Source of the DNA: Companilactobacillus sp. RD055328
GTDB lineage: Bacteria; Bacillota; Bacilli; Lactobacillales; Lactobacillaceae
Direction of reading: 5' to 3'
NCBI RefSeq assembly: GCF_022835675.1
Contig: NZ_BQUT01000005.1
Location: 1-64,000, forward strand
DNA length: 64,000 nucleotides
A program made the position numbers and the translations under genes. The first letter of the stretch is position 1; each line of letters starts with the position of its first letter. This document shows positions 35,384 to 45,226 of the stretch, piece by piece. The notes under the pieces were generated by a model. It had not been told where the DNA came from and ran no database searches. It saw only the letters and a program-made list of their open reading frames with translations.

Positions 35384-38035
35384 ATGAGCAAAGAAAAATT
35401 AGTATTAGTAGATGGTAATAGTGTGGCATTTAGGGCTTTCTTTGCTATGCATAATGTTCTAGACAAATTTGTTAATTCTGAAGGATTACATACAAATGCT
35501 GTTTATGCTTTTAACAATATGTTGGAAAGTATTTTAAAAAGTGAAAAGCCAACGCACATGCTGGTAGCTTTTGACGCAGGCAAAACTACTTTTAGAACAG
35601 AAATGTTTGATGATTATAAAAGCAACAGATCAAAAACACCTGGTGAATTCACTGAACAAATGCCTTACATTAAGGAATTGTTAACGGCAAGAGGAATTAA
35701 AAATTACGAATTACCTAACTATGAAGCTGATGACATAATTGGAACATTGTCTCGTGTTGCACAAAAGGCTAACTATGAAACAGTAATTGTTACAGGAGAC
35801 CGAGATTTAACACAATTAACTACTGATAAAGTTAGTGTTGCTGTAACAGTTAAAGGTGTGTCAGAAATAGAAAAATATACACCTGAGCATGTAAAAGAAA
35901 AATTGGGAATTTCTCCCGAACAAATTATTGATATCAAGGGATTAATGGGCGATACTTCAGACAATTATCCAGGAGTTGAAAAGGTTGGAGAAAAAACTGC
36001 GCTTAAGCTAATCGATAAATATGGCTCAATTGAAGAGTTATATAAACATGTTGATGAAATGAAACCTAGCAAATTGAAAGAGCACTTGATTAATGATAAA
36101 GACAAGGCTTTTTTGAGTAAGCAATTAGCAACTATCAATATTGATGCGCCAATAGAGATCAGCTTAGATGACGTGATTTATGAAGGTGACCAAAACGAGG
36201 AACTAATCAAATTCTATCGAGATATGAACTTCAAGTCATTTTTATCAAGAATTGACATGGCTGATCAAGGTGTGGATTCAACAGAAATTGAATATAAAGA
36301 GCTAACATCAGATAACTTAACAGATGTTTTGAACAACAAAGATGTACGATATTTTCATATAGAAGTCTTTGGTGATAACTATCATCTTGATCCTGTCGTA
36401 TCTGTTGGATTAGCCACAAAAAAAGAAGCTTATGTAACTGATGATGTTTCAATAATCACAATTCCTGAGTTTAAGCAGTGGTTAGAAAATGAAAATGTCG
36501 AAAAAAATGTTTTTGATTTAAAGAAGACAATTGTAGTCTTGAAGAAATATGGAATTGAATTTTCGGGTGCAACATTTGATACACTTTTAGCCGCATACTT
36601 ATTGGATAAAAGTGATAATCAAACAGACTTTGGAATTATTGCACAGAACTGTGAACGCTATTATGTACAATCAGAAGAAGAATTTTATGGTAAAGGTGTT
36701 AAACGTGCTTTACCAACTGATGTAACTGAAATCTTAAAATTCAACGCTGCTAAACTTAAAGCAATTGCTGATTTGAAATCAGAATTTTTAAAAACATTGA
36801 AAGATAATAGCCAAGACAGTCTTTTTGATGAGATTGAAATTCCTTTAGCCAATGTACTTGCACAAATGGAAGCCCAAGGAATCACAGTGAATGCTCAAAC
36901 TTTATTACAAATGCAGGCCGAATTAGGAAAGCGTCTAGAGGATATAGAAAAAGAAATATTTGAAGAAGCTGGAGAAGAATTTAATATTAATTCACCTAAG
37001 CAATTAGGGGTAGTTTTATTTGAACATATGGGGCTTAAACCCATTAAGAAGACAAAAACAGGTTATTCAACATCGGTTGAAATTCTTGAACAATTAGAAC
37101 ATGAATCACCGGTAGCAAGGGATGTTTTAAGATATCGTCAAATTTCAAAAATTCAATCAACTTATGTAACTGGATTACTTAAGGTAATTCAACCTGATAA
37201 CAAAGTACATACAAGATATGTACAAACATTGACCCAAACAGGTCGTCTATCATCAATTGATCCAAATTTACAAAATATTCCAATTAGAATTGATGAGGGT
37301 AAGAAGATTCGTAAAGCTTTCTTACCACAAAAAGAAGGCTGGGAAATTTTCTCATCTGATTATTCGCAAGTTGAATTACGTGTTTTAGCACACATTTCCG
37401 GTGATGAAAATATGCAACAAGCATTTAAAGACAATTACGATATTCATGCACATACGGCCATGAATATATTTGGATTAGATTCTGTTGATGATGTTACGCC
37501 TGATATGAGACGTAAAGCAAAAGCCACTAATTTTGGAATTGTCTACGGAATTAGTGATTATGGCTTAGCTAAAAATATTGGAATAACCAGAAAAGAAGCA
37601 AGTGAATTTATTGCTGCATATTTTGCACAATACCCAGGTGTGAAGAATTATATGGACGATATGATTAAATTTGCTCAAGAAAATGGTTATGTTGAAACAT
37701 TAATGCATCGTCGCCGTAATTTACCTGATATCCATGCTAAGAATTTCTCTGTGCGCTCTTTTGCTGAACGTACAGCTATGAATACACCAATTCAAGGTAG
37801 TGCTGCGGATATTATCAAAGTAGCAATGATTAATATGCAAAAAGTTCTAGAAAAAACAGGGCTTCAAACTAAAATGTTATTACAAGTGCATGATGAATTA
37901 ATTTTCGAAGCACCAAAAGAAGAAATTGAGATACTTGAAGAATTAGTACCGAAGACAATGGATTCAGCTATTAAGCTAGACGTTCCATTGAAAGTTGAAA
38001 CATCTCATGGATTAACTTGGTACGATGCAAAATAA
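35384..38035 (+). CDS. polA: DNA polymerase I
   Basis: An 883-residue repair and Okazaki-fragment polymerase. The 5'-3' exonuclease domain (about 1-290) shows LVDGNSVAFRAFFA, NYEADDIIGT and the helix-hairpin-helix VEKVGEKTALKLI. The 3'-5' exonuclease-like domain (about 305-470) has HIE where proofreading enzymes have DTE, so proofreading is probably lost, as in Bacillus PolA. The polymerase domain carries motif A DYSQVELRVLAHIS, motif B RRKAKATNFGIVYG and motif C VHDELIFE. It heads the polA-mutM-coaE-nrdR-dnaB-dnaI run. Confidence 0.96.
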   Translation: MSKEKLVLVDGNSVAFRAFFAMHNVLDKFVNSEGLHTNAVYAFNNMLESILKSEKPTHMLVAFDAGKTTFRTEMFDDYKSNRSKTPGEFTEQMPYIKELLTARGIKNYELPNYEADDIIGTLSRVAQKANYETVIVTGDRDLTQLTTDKVSVAVTVKGVSEIEKYTPEHVKEKLGISPEQIIDIKGLMGDTSDNYPGVEKVGEKTALKLIDKYGSIEELYKHVDEMKPSKLKEHLINDKDKAFLSKQLATINIDAPIEISLDDVIYEGDQNEELIKFYRDMNFKSFLSRIDMADQGVDSTEIEYKELTSDNLTDVLNNKDVRYFHIEVFGDNYHLDPVVSVGLATKKEAYVTDDVSIITIPEFKQWLENENVEKNVFDLKKTIVVLKKYGIEFSGATFDTLLAAYLLDKSDNQTDFGIIAQNCERYYVQSEEEFYGKGVKRALPTDVTEILKFNAAKLKAIADLKSEFLKTLKDNSQDSLFDEIEIPLANVLAQMEAQGITVNAQTLLQMQAELGKRLEDIEKEIFEEAGEEFNINSPKQLGVVLFEHMGLKPIKKTKTGYSTSVEILEQLEHESPVARDVLRYRQISKIQSTYVTGLLKVIQPDNKVHTRYVQTLTQTGRLSSIDPNLQNIPIRIDEGKKIRKAFLPQKEGWEIFSSDYSQVELRVLAHISGDENMQQAFKDNYDIHAHTAMNIFGLDSVDDVTPDMRRKAKATNFGIVYGISDYGLAKNIGITRKEASEFIAAYFAQYPGVKNYMDDMIKFAQENGYVETLMHRRRNLPDIHAKNFSVRSFAERTAMNTPIQGSAADIIKVAMINMQKVLEKTGLQTKMLLQVHDELIFEAPKEEIEILEELVPKTMDSAIKLDVPLKVETSHGLTWYDAK

Positions 38036-38051
38036 ATAAGGGGATATTGCT

Positions 38052-38882
38052 ATGCCAGAAATGCCAGAAGTAGAAACAGTTCGTAGAGGTTTAATTGATT
38101 TAGTAAAGAATAAAACAATCTCATCAATTGAAATGCGTTATCCAGCAATCATAAATGGAGATAAAAAAGAATTCAGTGATATTTTGGTGGGGGCCAAAAT
38201 TATTGATATTCGTCGACGTGCAAAATTTTTGATTTTTGATTTTGATAATAATTATTCAATGTTGAGTCATCTCCGTATGGAAGGTAAGTACCAAGTGCGT
38301 GATAATGTCGAAGATTTTGATAAGCATGTGCATATCATTTTTAAGTTCTCTGATGGTGATATGCTTGGATATCGTGATGTACGAAAATTCGGTCGAATGC
38401 AGCTATTTAAAACTGATGAGATCTTTAATAGTAAATCATTAACTAAGTTGGGACCCGAACCATTATCAACTGAATTCACTTTTGATAATATCTATCCAAG
38501 AATTATTAAACGTAAAAAGAGCATAAAGGCAGTATTGCTAGATCAAAATGTTATTTCAGGGCTTGGTAATATCTATGTAGATGAAGTTCTTTGGATGAGT
38601 AAAATTCATCCAGAAACGATAGCTAATAAATTAACCAAAGCTGATATTCAAAACATTATTAAAGCTTCAAATGAGGAAATAAAAAAAGCTATTGAAGCTG
38701 GTGGAACAACGATTAGAAGTTATGTTGATTCCAAAGGCAACTCAGGAACATTTCAATTTGGATTAAATGCCTATGACCAAGAAGGTAATCCATGTAAGCG
38801 TTGTGGAACTACAATTGAAAAAATAAAAGTAAGCGGTAGAGGGACTCATTTCTGTCCGAACTGTCAGAAGGTAGTTGAGTGA
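38052..38882 (+). CDS. mutM: formamidopyrimidine-DNA glycosylase
   Basis: Removes oxidised purines such as 8-oxoguanine and nicks the abasic site. The 276-residue protein starts MPEMPEVETVRRGL, with catalytic N-terminal Pro and Glu after Met removal. It has the helix-two-turn-helix region with GLGNIYVDEVLW and ends in a CxxC...CxxC zinc finger (CKRCGTT...FCPNCQK). Its stop overlaps the coaE start by one base, showing coupling. 16 bases separate it from polA. Confidence 0.95.
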   Translation: MPEMPEVETVRRGLIDLVKNKTISSIEMRYPAIINGDKKEFSDILVGAKIIDIRRRAKFLIFDFDNNYSMLSHLRMEGKYQVRDNVEDFDKHVHIIFKFSDGDMLGYRDVRKFGRMQLFKTDEIFNSKSLTKLGPEPLSTEFTFDNIYPRIIKRKKSIKAVLLDQNVISGLGNIYVDEVLWMSKIHPETIANKLTKADIQNIIKASNEEIKKAIEAGGTTIRSYVDSKGNSGTFQFGLNAYDQEGNPCKRCGTTIEKIKVSGRGTHFCPNCQKVVE

Positions 38883-39475
38883 TGGCTAAAATTTATGGTA
38901 TTACAGGTGGGATTGCAACTGGTAAGTCTTATGTTGCTCAAATCATTAAAGAAGCTGGATATACGGTATATAGTGCTGATGAAATTGCACATGCTGTAGG
39001 TGAAAATACTCAAGTTATTAAACAAATAGCTAATCGATTTGGTACAGGAGTAATTATTCGAAACAAACTAAATCGTTCGAAATTAGGCGAAATAGTATTT
39101 ACGGATGAAAAAAAACTTGCTGCATTGAATGAAATTATGGCACCAGAAATTAGAAAAAAGATTATGGCTATTATTGATAAGGTTCATCAACAATCTGAAA
39201 AGCCTGTATTTATGGAAATTCCATTGTTATTTGAACAAGGTTATGAAAATGAATTTGATGGATCAATTCTAGTAGACGCAGAGTTTGAAGTTCAGTTACA
39301 ACGTCTAATGAATCGCGATCAAATTATGGAAGATTTTGCTAAGAAGAAAATTGAATCTCAAATGCCATTATCTGAGAAAAAAGATAAAGCAACATACATA
39401 ATTGATAATTCTCAAGATGATGAAGTTGAAGAACTGGTTAAGACTCTATTACGTAAGCTTAATATTAACTTGTAG
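38882..39475 (+). CDS. coaE: dephospho-CoA kinase
   Basis: Last step of coenzyme A synthesis: phosphorylates dephospho-CoA. The 197-residue P-loop kinase begins MAKIYGITGGIATGKSYVA (Walker A near residue 8), with SADEIAHAVG as the substrate segment and VFMEIPLLFEQGYE in the core. The start ATG overlaps the mutM stop; a GTG one codon earlier is less likely. The mutM-coaE order is common in Firmicutes. Confidence 0.94.
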   Translation: MAKIYGITGGIATGKSYVAQIIKEAGYTVYSADEIAHAVGENTQVIKQIANRFGTGVIIRNKLNRSKLGEIVFTDEKKLAALNEIMAPEIRKKIMAIIDKVHQQSEKPVFMEIPLLFEQGYENEFDGSILVDAEFEVQLQRLMNRDQIMEDFAKKKIESQMPLSEKKDKATYIIDNSQDDEVEELVKTLLRKLNINL

Positions 39476-39533
39476 TTATTTAATTGATAAGATATTCTGA
39501 TGTATAATAATTAAAAAAGATTAGGGGAATAAT

Positions 39534-40013
39534 ATGATTTGTCCACACTGTCATAAAAATTCATCAAGAGTTGTCGATAGTCGCCCTAGTGATGAGAACC
39601 GAGCAATTAGACGTCGTCGTGAATGCGAGAACTGTGGTTTTAGATTCACTACTTTTGAAAAAGTTGAAGAAACGCCATTACTTGTTATTAAAAAAGACGG
39701 TAATCGTGAGGAATTTAGCCGAGATAAATTACTTCGCGGGTTGGTTCGTGCGGGTGAAAAACGTCCAATTACAATTGATCAAATGCGTGATGTAGTTGCC
39801 CAAGTTGAAAACGAGTTACGTGCTTTGGGTGAAAGTGAAATTCGCTCTGAACAAATTGGGGAATATGTGATGCAGAAACTAGCAAAAATTGATGATGTTA
39901 CTTATATACGTTTTGCTAGTGTATATCGCGAATTTAAAGATATGAATGTGTTTATGCAAGAAGTAAAAGATATGATGGCAAATAATGGTGCCGTTAATAA
40001 AGACAATAAATAA
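39534..40013 (+). CDS. nrdR: transcriptional repressor NrdR
   Basis: Zinc- and nucleotide-dependent repressor of ribonucleotide reductase genes. The 159-residue protein has the zinc ribbon [10 protein letters not shown]...[10 protein letters not shown] (residues 3-36) and an ATP-cone domain ([26 protein letters not shown] onward). Length and motifs are standard. A TATAAT box at 39503-39508 suggests its own promoter in the 58-base gap after coaE. No NrdR box pair was found in the window. Confidence 0.96.
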   Translation: MICPHCHKNSSRVVDSRPSDENRAIRRRRECENCGFRFTTFEKVEETPLLVIKKDGNREEFSRDKLLRGLVRAGEKRPITIDQMRDVVAQVENELRALGESEIRSEQIGEYVMQKLAKIDDVTYIRFASVYREFKDMNVFMQEVKDMMANNGAVNKDNK

Positions 40014-40025
40014 TAGGAGAGGCTA

Positions 40026-41348
40026 ATGATTGATACTAATCTTAATCCGATGACTGGATTTTGGATATTAAGACATAATGAATTAAGTGATGTAGATAAG
40101 AAAACATTAATCGACTTGTATCAACCATTGGTAGGTCCTATTGCTATAGGACAATATCTTTTATTGTGGAATGAATCTAAAAAGAAAACGATTGTTTCAA
40201 AACGTTTGAGTCACTCACATTTATTGTCATTACTTGATTGTGGTGTGAATGATTTTTATGAAGCGCGTATTAAACTTGAAGCATTAGGCTTATTGAAGGT
40301 TTATAAAAAGAGTGACGTTTTAGGTGACTATTTAGTTTATGAACTTTATAAGCCGATGGAAGCAGCTGATTTCTTTAACGAAAGTCTTTTAAGTACATTG
40401 TTATTTGAAAAAGTTGGTCGAAATGTTTTTGAAGAATTAGTAGACAAATATAGTAGTCAAACAAATGTGTTGATAGATGCCCAAGATATTACTAAGTCTT
40501 TCTTAGATGTATTTACTATCTCAAATGATAATCTGATTACTTCACCAATGGAAGTTAAAGACGCTCAAAGTAAAGTCATGGAACAACCAGACAATATACC
40601 ATCAATCAAGTCAAATAAGATGGAACCAATTGATTGGAGTTTTTTAGAACAGTTAGTCTCTCAATATGGAGTTTCTGCTAATGAACTTCAAGCTAAAGAA
40701 GAGTCTTTATATAATATGCATGTTTTTTATGGCTTAGATGAGTTAGAAATATCCAATTTAGTTGCTAGATCTGTGAATATTTCTGATAATACAATAGATG
40801 AAAAACGTTTAGAACGTATCGCACAAACTAAGTACGAAAGTCGATCAAACATTATTCAAAAACCAATTGTTGAAACAACTAGCAAATCAACTGGTAATCC
40901 AGTTGTTGATAAAGCTAATGAACTAATTCCTAGTGAATATTTAGCATATGAAAAGCGCCAAAAAAATGGTTATGTAGCTAGTGGTGAAACAAGAATTTTA
41001 CGTAATTTGCAAAACCGACATGTACTACCGGATTCTGTAATCAATATATTAATTCATTATTCATTACAAAATTCACCAACATTAGTTCAGGGATTAGTGG
41101 ATCGAGTTGCTAACGATTGGATACAAAACAAAATTAGTAATGCTGAGGATGCTTTTAAGCGTATCAATGAATTTAATGGCACTAAAAACCCTAATCGTAG
41201 TAATAAAACGAAAATGTCAGTTGTAGAAAAAGGTACTGACTGGGATAAATTGGCTAATGAAAATAAAAACGATGATCAAGAAGCTAAGCGACTAATTGAA
41301 GAAGCTAATGCACGATTAAATAGTCTACATTCTGGTAAAGTTGAGTAG
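40026..41348 (+). CDS. dnaB: replication initiation and helicase-loading protein DnaB (Firmicutes)
   Basis: A 440-residue DnaD/DnaB-superfamily protein, the membrane-associated loader acting with DnaD and DnaI at the origin; this is not the helicase. The N-terminal DDBH1 winged helix covers about 1-115 (GFWILRHNELSDVDKKTLIDLYQPLVG). A DDBH2 domain near 310-385 includes ETRILRNLQNRHVLPDSVINILIHYSL and the NDWIQNKISNAEDAF motif. It starts 12 bases after nrdR and ends 10 bases before dnaI, the conserved nrdR-dnaB-dnaI order. Confidence 0.93.
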   Translation: MIDTNLNPMTGFWILRHNELSDVDKKTLIDLYQPLVGPIAIGQYLLLWNESKKKTIVSKRLSHSHLLSLLDCGVNDFYEARIKLEALGLLKVYKKSDVLGDYLVYELYKPMEAADFFNESLLSTLLFEKVGRNVFEELVDKYSSQTNVLIDAQDITKSFLDVFTISNDNLITSPMEVKDAQSKVMEQPDNIPSIKSNKMEPIDWSFLEQLVSQYGVSANELQAKEESLYNMHVFYGLDELEISNLVARSVNISDNTIDEKRLERIAQTKYESRSNIIQKPIVETTSKSTGNPVVDKANELIPSEYLAYEKRQKNGYVASGETRILRNLQNRHVLPDSVINILIHYSLQNSPTLVQGLVDRVANDWIQNKISNAEDAFKRINEFNGTKNPNRSNKTKMSVVEKGTDWDKLANENKNDDQEAKRLIEEANARLNSLHSGKVE

Positions 41349-41358
41349 GAGATAATTC

Positions 41359-42297
41359 ATGAAAAACATGGGTGAAGGAATACAGCAAGAAATGAAACGT
41401 ATGAACGTTACAGCTAAGTATGAAGAGCTAATTGGAGATTCAATTAATGATTCTGAAGTGAAGCAATTTTTAAGCGATCATAAAGATGAAATTGATTCTG
41501 AAAATTTGCAGAGAAGTGCTGCTCGTATTTATGAATTCGTACAAGAAAAAAGAAAAATTGCTGCCGGTAAAGAGTCATTTGCTCGTGGTTATTTACCAAA
41601 ATTAATTATCAATAATCGTACAGTAGATGTAACTTACGTTCCTGATCAAAAAACTCAACAAAAAGTCGAACAAAATCAGTTCAAACGTAATTTTGAATTA
41701 GTTGATTTGCCGTCTTATATTCGTGATGCTGAACTAACCGATTACCCAACTCGAAATGCAAGCGGAAGAGCTCAAGCATTCACTGCTGCTTCTAAGTTTT
41801 TAACCGCGTATAAGTCTAATAATGGATTTGCACCTGGATTATTCTTAGCAGGTAATTTTGGTGTTGGTAAGACCTATTTATTAGGAGCCATTGCTAATGA
41901 ATTAGCTCGTGATGGTGTAGATGTTAAATTAGTTCATTTCCCATCGTTTGCGGGTACAATGAAAGGCGCTATTTCAGATAATTCAGTTTTAACAAGGCTT
42001 GATAAATTTAAAAAAACTTCAGTACTGATGCTTGATGATATTGGAGCTGATTCAGTATCTGATTGGATTAGAGATGAAGTATTAGGAGTGATTTTGCAAT
42101 ATCGAATGGAAGAACAATTACCAACATTCTTCAGCTCGAATTTTTCAATGCAAGATCTAGAAAATCATTTATCAATGAGTAAGAAAGGCGAAGAGCCAAT
42201 CAAAGCTCAACGTATTATGGAACGAATTAAATTCTTAAGTAGAGAAGTTATTGTCTCTGGTGAAAACCAACGCCATCAAAATCAAATTGAGTATTGA
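41359..42297 (+). CDS. dnaI: primosomal protein DnaI (helicase loader)
   Basis: A 312-residue AAA+ ATPase that loads the replicative helicase. An N-terminal helicase-interacting domain (1-100) precedes Walker A GNFGVGKTYLL (near residue 170), Walker B SVLMLDDIGAD and sensor-like FFSSNFSMQDLENHL. ATG with AGGAGATAATTC upstream. It is last in the replication cluster; no terminator is seen before the thrS T-box, so some read-through may reach that leader. Confidence 0.94.
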   Translation: MKNMGEGIQQEMKRMNVTAKYEELIGDSINDSEVKQFLSDHKDEIDSENLQRSAARIYEFVQEKRKIAAGKESFARGYLPKLIINNRTVDVTYVPDQKTQQKVEQNQFKRNFELVDLPSYIRDAELTDYPTRNASGRAQAFTAASKFLTAYKSNNGFAPGLFLAGNFGVGKTYLLGAIANELARDGVDVKLVHFPSFAGTMKGAISDNSVLTRLDKFKKTSVLMLDDIGADSVSDWIRDEVLGVILQYRMEEQLPTFFSSNFSMQDLENHLSMSKKGEEPIKAQRIMERIKFLSREVIVSGENQRHQNQIEY

Positions 42298-42319
42298 AAT
42301 TTTTAATATAACTGGGTAT

Positions 42320-42536
42320 TATTAACAACAGAAAGACAACAGTCCAATTAATATGCAGGGAGAGTTCACATAACTGAAAGTGACTCATTAATAATTGGTT
42401 TTACCACTTTCTGAAAAATTGAATATTTTGGTGTAAATACCAATATCATTTTGAGATGGAACATTTTTTGTTCCAATGTGGGTGGAACCGCGTATTAATT
42501 ACGTCCCTCAGATCTTTTGATCTGGGGGATTTTTTG
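42320..42536 (+). promoter_or_regulatory. T-box leader of thrS (specifier ACC)
   Basis: The T-box core GGGTGGAACCGCG (42480-42492) precedes terminator arms TCCCTCAGATC / GATCTGGGGGA (about 42504-42527) and six T. The stem I tip GAGTTCAC...GTGACTC is followed 16 bases later by ACC (42403-42405), a Thr codon. The T-box variable base is A, complementary to the unusual discriminator U of bacterial tRNA-Thr. The leuS and argS leaders have T there instead. Confidence 0.93.
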
Positions 42537-42561
42537 TTGTTAAAAATGGAGGAATTGTCAT

Positions 42562-44502
42562 ATGACAGAAATAGAATTAGTTTTTCCCGATAATTCAAAG
42601 AGAAGTTTTGATAGTGAAACATCAGTTAAAGATGTTGCCACATCAATTAGTACATCATTAGGTAAGAAAGCTATCGCTGGACGCTTGAATGGAGTATTGC
42701 TAGATGTGAACCGTCCTATTAAACAAGATGGTAATATTGAAATTATCACAGCTGGTGATGAAGCAGCACTTGAAGTTCTACGTAACACTGTAGCTTATTT
42801 ATTTGGATATGCCGCAAAAAAAATATTCTCAGATGTTAGTTTTGGTGAGCACAGTATTAATGAAGATGGATTCTTCTATGATACTGACAAGCCTGAAACT
42901 CAAATTTCAGTGGACCAATTAAATGATATTGCAATGGCTATGAATAAGATCATCAAGCAAAACGCAAGTATTGAACGTGTATTGATGGACAAATCAGAGC
43001 TAGAAAATATTTTTAAAGACGATAAGTTCAAAATGCTACAGTTGAAGTCAATTGATGCTGTGCAAATTCCTGTTTTTAAAATGGAAGATTACGTAGACTT
43101 TGGGTTTAACGCTATTATGCCTAAAGCTAGTGATGTGAAATTCTTTAAACTATTGTCAGTTGCTGGAGCTTACTGGCAAGGTAAATCAAGTAATCCAATG
43201 TTACAACGTATTTATGGAACAGCATTCTTTAAACAAGATGAGTTGGATGCAGATTTAAAACGTCGCGAAGAAATTAAAGAACGTGATCATAGAACATTAG
43301 GACGTGACTTAGATTTATTCTTCGTAGATCCTAATATTGGTGCGGGACTTCCTTATTGGATGCCAAATGGTGCAACTATTCGTCGTGTACTAGAACGTTA
43401 TATTATTGATAAAGAAGTAGCTTGGGGCTATCAACATGTTTATACACCAATCCTTATGAACCTTGATGCATATAAGACATCAGGTCATTGGGCACATTAT
43501 CGTGAAGATATGTTCCCTCCAATGGATATGGGTGATGGAGAAATGCTTGAATTACGTCCTATGAACTGTCCTTCACATATTCAAATCTATAAGCATCATG
43601 TACGTTCTTATCGTGAACTACCTGTTCGAATTGCAGAACTTGGAATGATGCATCGCTATGAAAAATCTGGTGCGCTTTCTGGATTGCAACGTGTACGAGA
43701 AATGACATTGAATGATGGACATACATTCTTGGCGCTAGATCAAGTTCAAGATGAATTCAAACGTACTTTGAAGTTAATGATGGAAGTATATCGTGACTTT
43801 GATATTAATGATTACACATTCCGTTTGAGCTACCGTGATCCAAAGAACACTGATAAATATTTCGATGATAACGAGATGTGGAATACTTCTCAATCAATGC
43901 TTAAAGGAGCAATGGATGATTTAGGACTTGATTACTATGAAGCAGAAGGTGAAGCTGCCTTTTATGGTCCTAAGTTAGATGTTCAAACAAAAACAGCTTT
44001 AGGTAACGAAGAAACACTTTCAACTATCCAATTAGACTTTATGCAACCAGAACAATTCGAAATATCATATATTGGTGCTGATGGTGAAGAACATCGACCA
44101 GTTATGGTTCACCGTGGAATTGTTTCTACAATGGAAAGATTTATAGCTTATCTTATTGAAATGTATAAAGGAGCTTTCCCAACATGGTTAGCCCCAACTC
44201 AAGTGAATATTATTCCAGTTAATATGGAAGCTCACGGAGAATATGCCGATAACCTAAGAAAAGAAATGGCTGAAAAAGGTATTCGTGTTAATGTAGATCA
44301 ACGTAACGAAAAAATGGGTTACAAGATTCGTGAAGCACAAACAAATAAAATTCCATATACTATAGTTGTTGGTGATGAAGAAGCAAATGATGCAACTGTT
44401 GCAGTTAGAAAATATGGGCAAGAAGATACTAATTCAATGAATCGTAGTATGTTCATAGATAGTGTTCTATCAGACATTAATAATTACAGTCGTGAATCAT
44501 AA
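42562..44502 (+). CDS. thrS: threonyl-tRNA synthetase
   Basis: Class II synthetase of 646 residues. Domains in order: TGS (1-62, [18 protein letters not shown]), the N2 editing domain with [11 protein letters not shown], the catalytic core with [15 protein letters not shown] (zinc Cys), motif 2 [17 protein letters not shown] and motif 3 [13 protein letters not shown], and a C-terminal anticodon domain. The N2 His-Ser pair lacks the full HxxxH editing motif: ThrRS editing sites usually show HxxxH and a distal Cys, and here only GEHSI is visible where the motif should begin. ATG follows GGAGGAATTGTC. Confidence 0.96.
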   Translation: MTEIELVFPDNSKRSFDSETSVKDVATSISTSLGKKAIAGRLNGVLLDVNRPIKQDGNIEIITAGDEAALEVLRNTVAYLFGYAAKKIFSDVSFGEHSINEDGFFYDTDKPETQISVDQLNDIAMAMNKIIKQNASIERVLMDKSELENIFKDDKFKMLQLKSIDAVQIPVFKMEDYVDFGFNAIMPKASDVKFFKLLSVAGAYWQGKSSNPMLQRIYGTAFFKQDELDADLKRREEIKERDHRTLGRDLDLFFVDPNIGAGLPYWMPNGATIRRVLERYIIDKEVAWGYQHVYTPILMNLDAYKTSGHWAHYREDMFPPMDMGDGEMLELRPMNCPSHIQIYKHHVRSYRELPVRIAELGMMHRYEKSGALSGLQRVREMTLNDGHTFLALDQVQDEFKRTLKLMMEVYRDFDINDYTFRLSYRDPKNTDKYFDDNEMWNTSQSMLKGAMDDLGLDYYEAEGEAAFYGPKLDVQTKTALGNEETLSTIQLDFMQPEQFEISYIGADGEEHRPVMVHRGIVSTMERFIAYLIEMYKGAFPTWLAPTQVNIIPVNMEAHGEYADNLRKEMAEKGIRVNVDQRNEKMGYKIREAQTNKIPYTIVVGDEEANDATVAVRKYGQEDTNSMNRSMFIDSVLSDINNYSRES

Positions 44503-44509
44503 TTAATTC

Positions 44510-44538
44510 TTGACACTAAGTTATTAATAGTGTTTAAT
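44510..44538 (+). promoter_or_regulatory. promoter of the infC operon
   Basis: Consensus TTGACA (44510-44515), exactly 17 bp, TTTAAT (44533-44538). It places transcription start at about 44545. Confidence 0.7.
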
Positions 44539-44544
44539 AGTCTT

Positions 44545-44648
44545 ATTGAGATTAAGTAGGAACGCCCGTTTCTCGCCTAAGTCATTGGACCTCTAGGTTG
44601 ATACAAGTTGGTTTATTAACGTGGGCGTTCTTGCGCCCACGTTTTTTG
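44545..44648 (+). promoter_or_regulatory. infC-rpmI-rplT leader attenuator (L20-leader type)
   Basis: The terminator arms ACGTGGGCG (44619-44627) and CGCCCACGT (44634-44642) plus a T run lie before infC. Upstream GAACGCCC (44560-44567) is an exact complement of GGGCGTTC (44623-44630), which contains most of the first terminator arm, so the two pairings exclude each other. In Bacillus the equivalent leader is terminated when free ribosomal protein L20 binds. L20 is encoded in this operon (rplT), so the same feedback is inferred here. Confidence 0.85.
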
Positions 44649-44683
44649 TTTGGGTTTTCTAATTTACTCGGAGGTGAGTCAAA

Positions 44684-45211
44684 ATAGCAAAAGATTTGAT
44701 GGTTAACGAAAATATTCGTGCCCGTGAATTGAGACTGATTTCAAATACAGGAGATCAGCTGGGTGTTAAGAGTACTACAGAAGCATTAGAATTAGCTGAC
44801 AAGGCTAACTTAGATGTTGTTCTTGTTTCTCCCAATGCTAAGCCACCGGTTGCTCGTATCATGGACTACGGTAAGTATCGTTTCGAATTGCAGAAGAAAG
44901 ATCGAGAAGCAAAGAAGAAACAAAAAGTTATCAATGTTAAAGAAGTTCGTTTGAGTCCAACAATTGAGGATAACGACTTCAATACAAAACTTAAGAATGC
45001 AGTTAAGTTCTTAGAAAAAGGCGACAAAGTTAAAGTTTCTATTCGTTTTAAAGGTCGTGCTATTACCCATAAAGAAATTGGTAAAGCTCAACTTGATAAG
45101 ATGGCAGAAGAAACTAAGGATATTGCAACTGTTACAACCAGACCTAAGATGGATGGTCGTAGCATGTTCTTAATGCTAGATCCTATAAAAAAAGATAGTA
45201 ATAAGAAATAA
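44684..45211 (+). CDS. infC: translation initiation factor IF-3, AUA start
   Basis: Binds the 30S subunit and checks the start codon. The 175-residue protein begins (M)[18 protein letters not shown] and contains [27 protein letters not shown] and the C-terminal RNA-binding domain ending PTIEDNDF...[10 protein letters not shown]. The only start at proper distance (9 bases) from GGAGG (44670-44674) is ATA at 44684. The next candidates, TTG 44696 and ATG 44699, lie 21-24 bases away and would remove conserved residues. Rare start codons that IF-3 itself discriminates against are a known autoregulation device of infC. First gene of infC-rpmI-rplT. Confidence 0.92.
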   Translation: MAKDLMVNENIRARELRLISNTGDQLGVKSTTEALELADKANLDVVLVSPNAKPPVARIMDYGKYRFELQKKDREAKKKQKVINVKEVRLSPTIEDNDFNTKLKNAVKFLEKGDKVKVSIRFKGRAITHKEIGKAQLDKMAEETKDIATVTTRPKMDGRSMFLMLDPIKKDSNKK

Positions 45212-45226
45212 TGGAGGTCATGTTTT

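Noticed and set aside
44696-44701. TTG or ATG start of infC
   Set aside because: More than 20 bases from the only ribosome site, and conserved residues AKDL would be lost.
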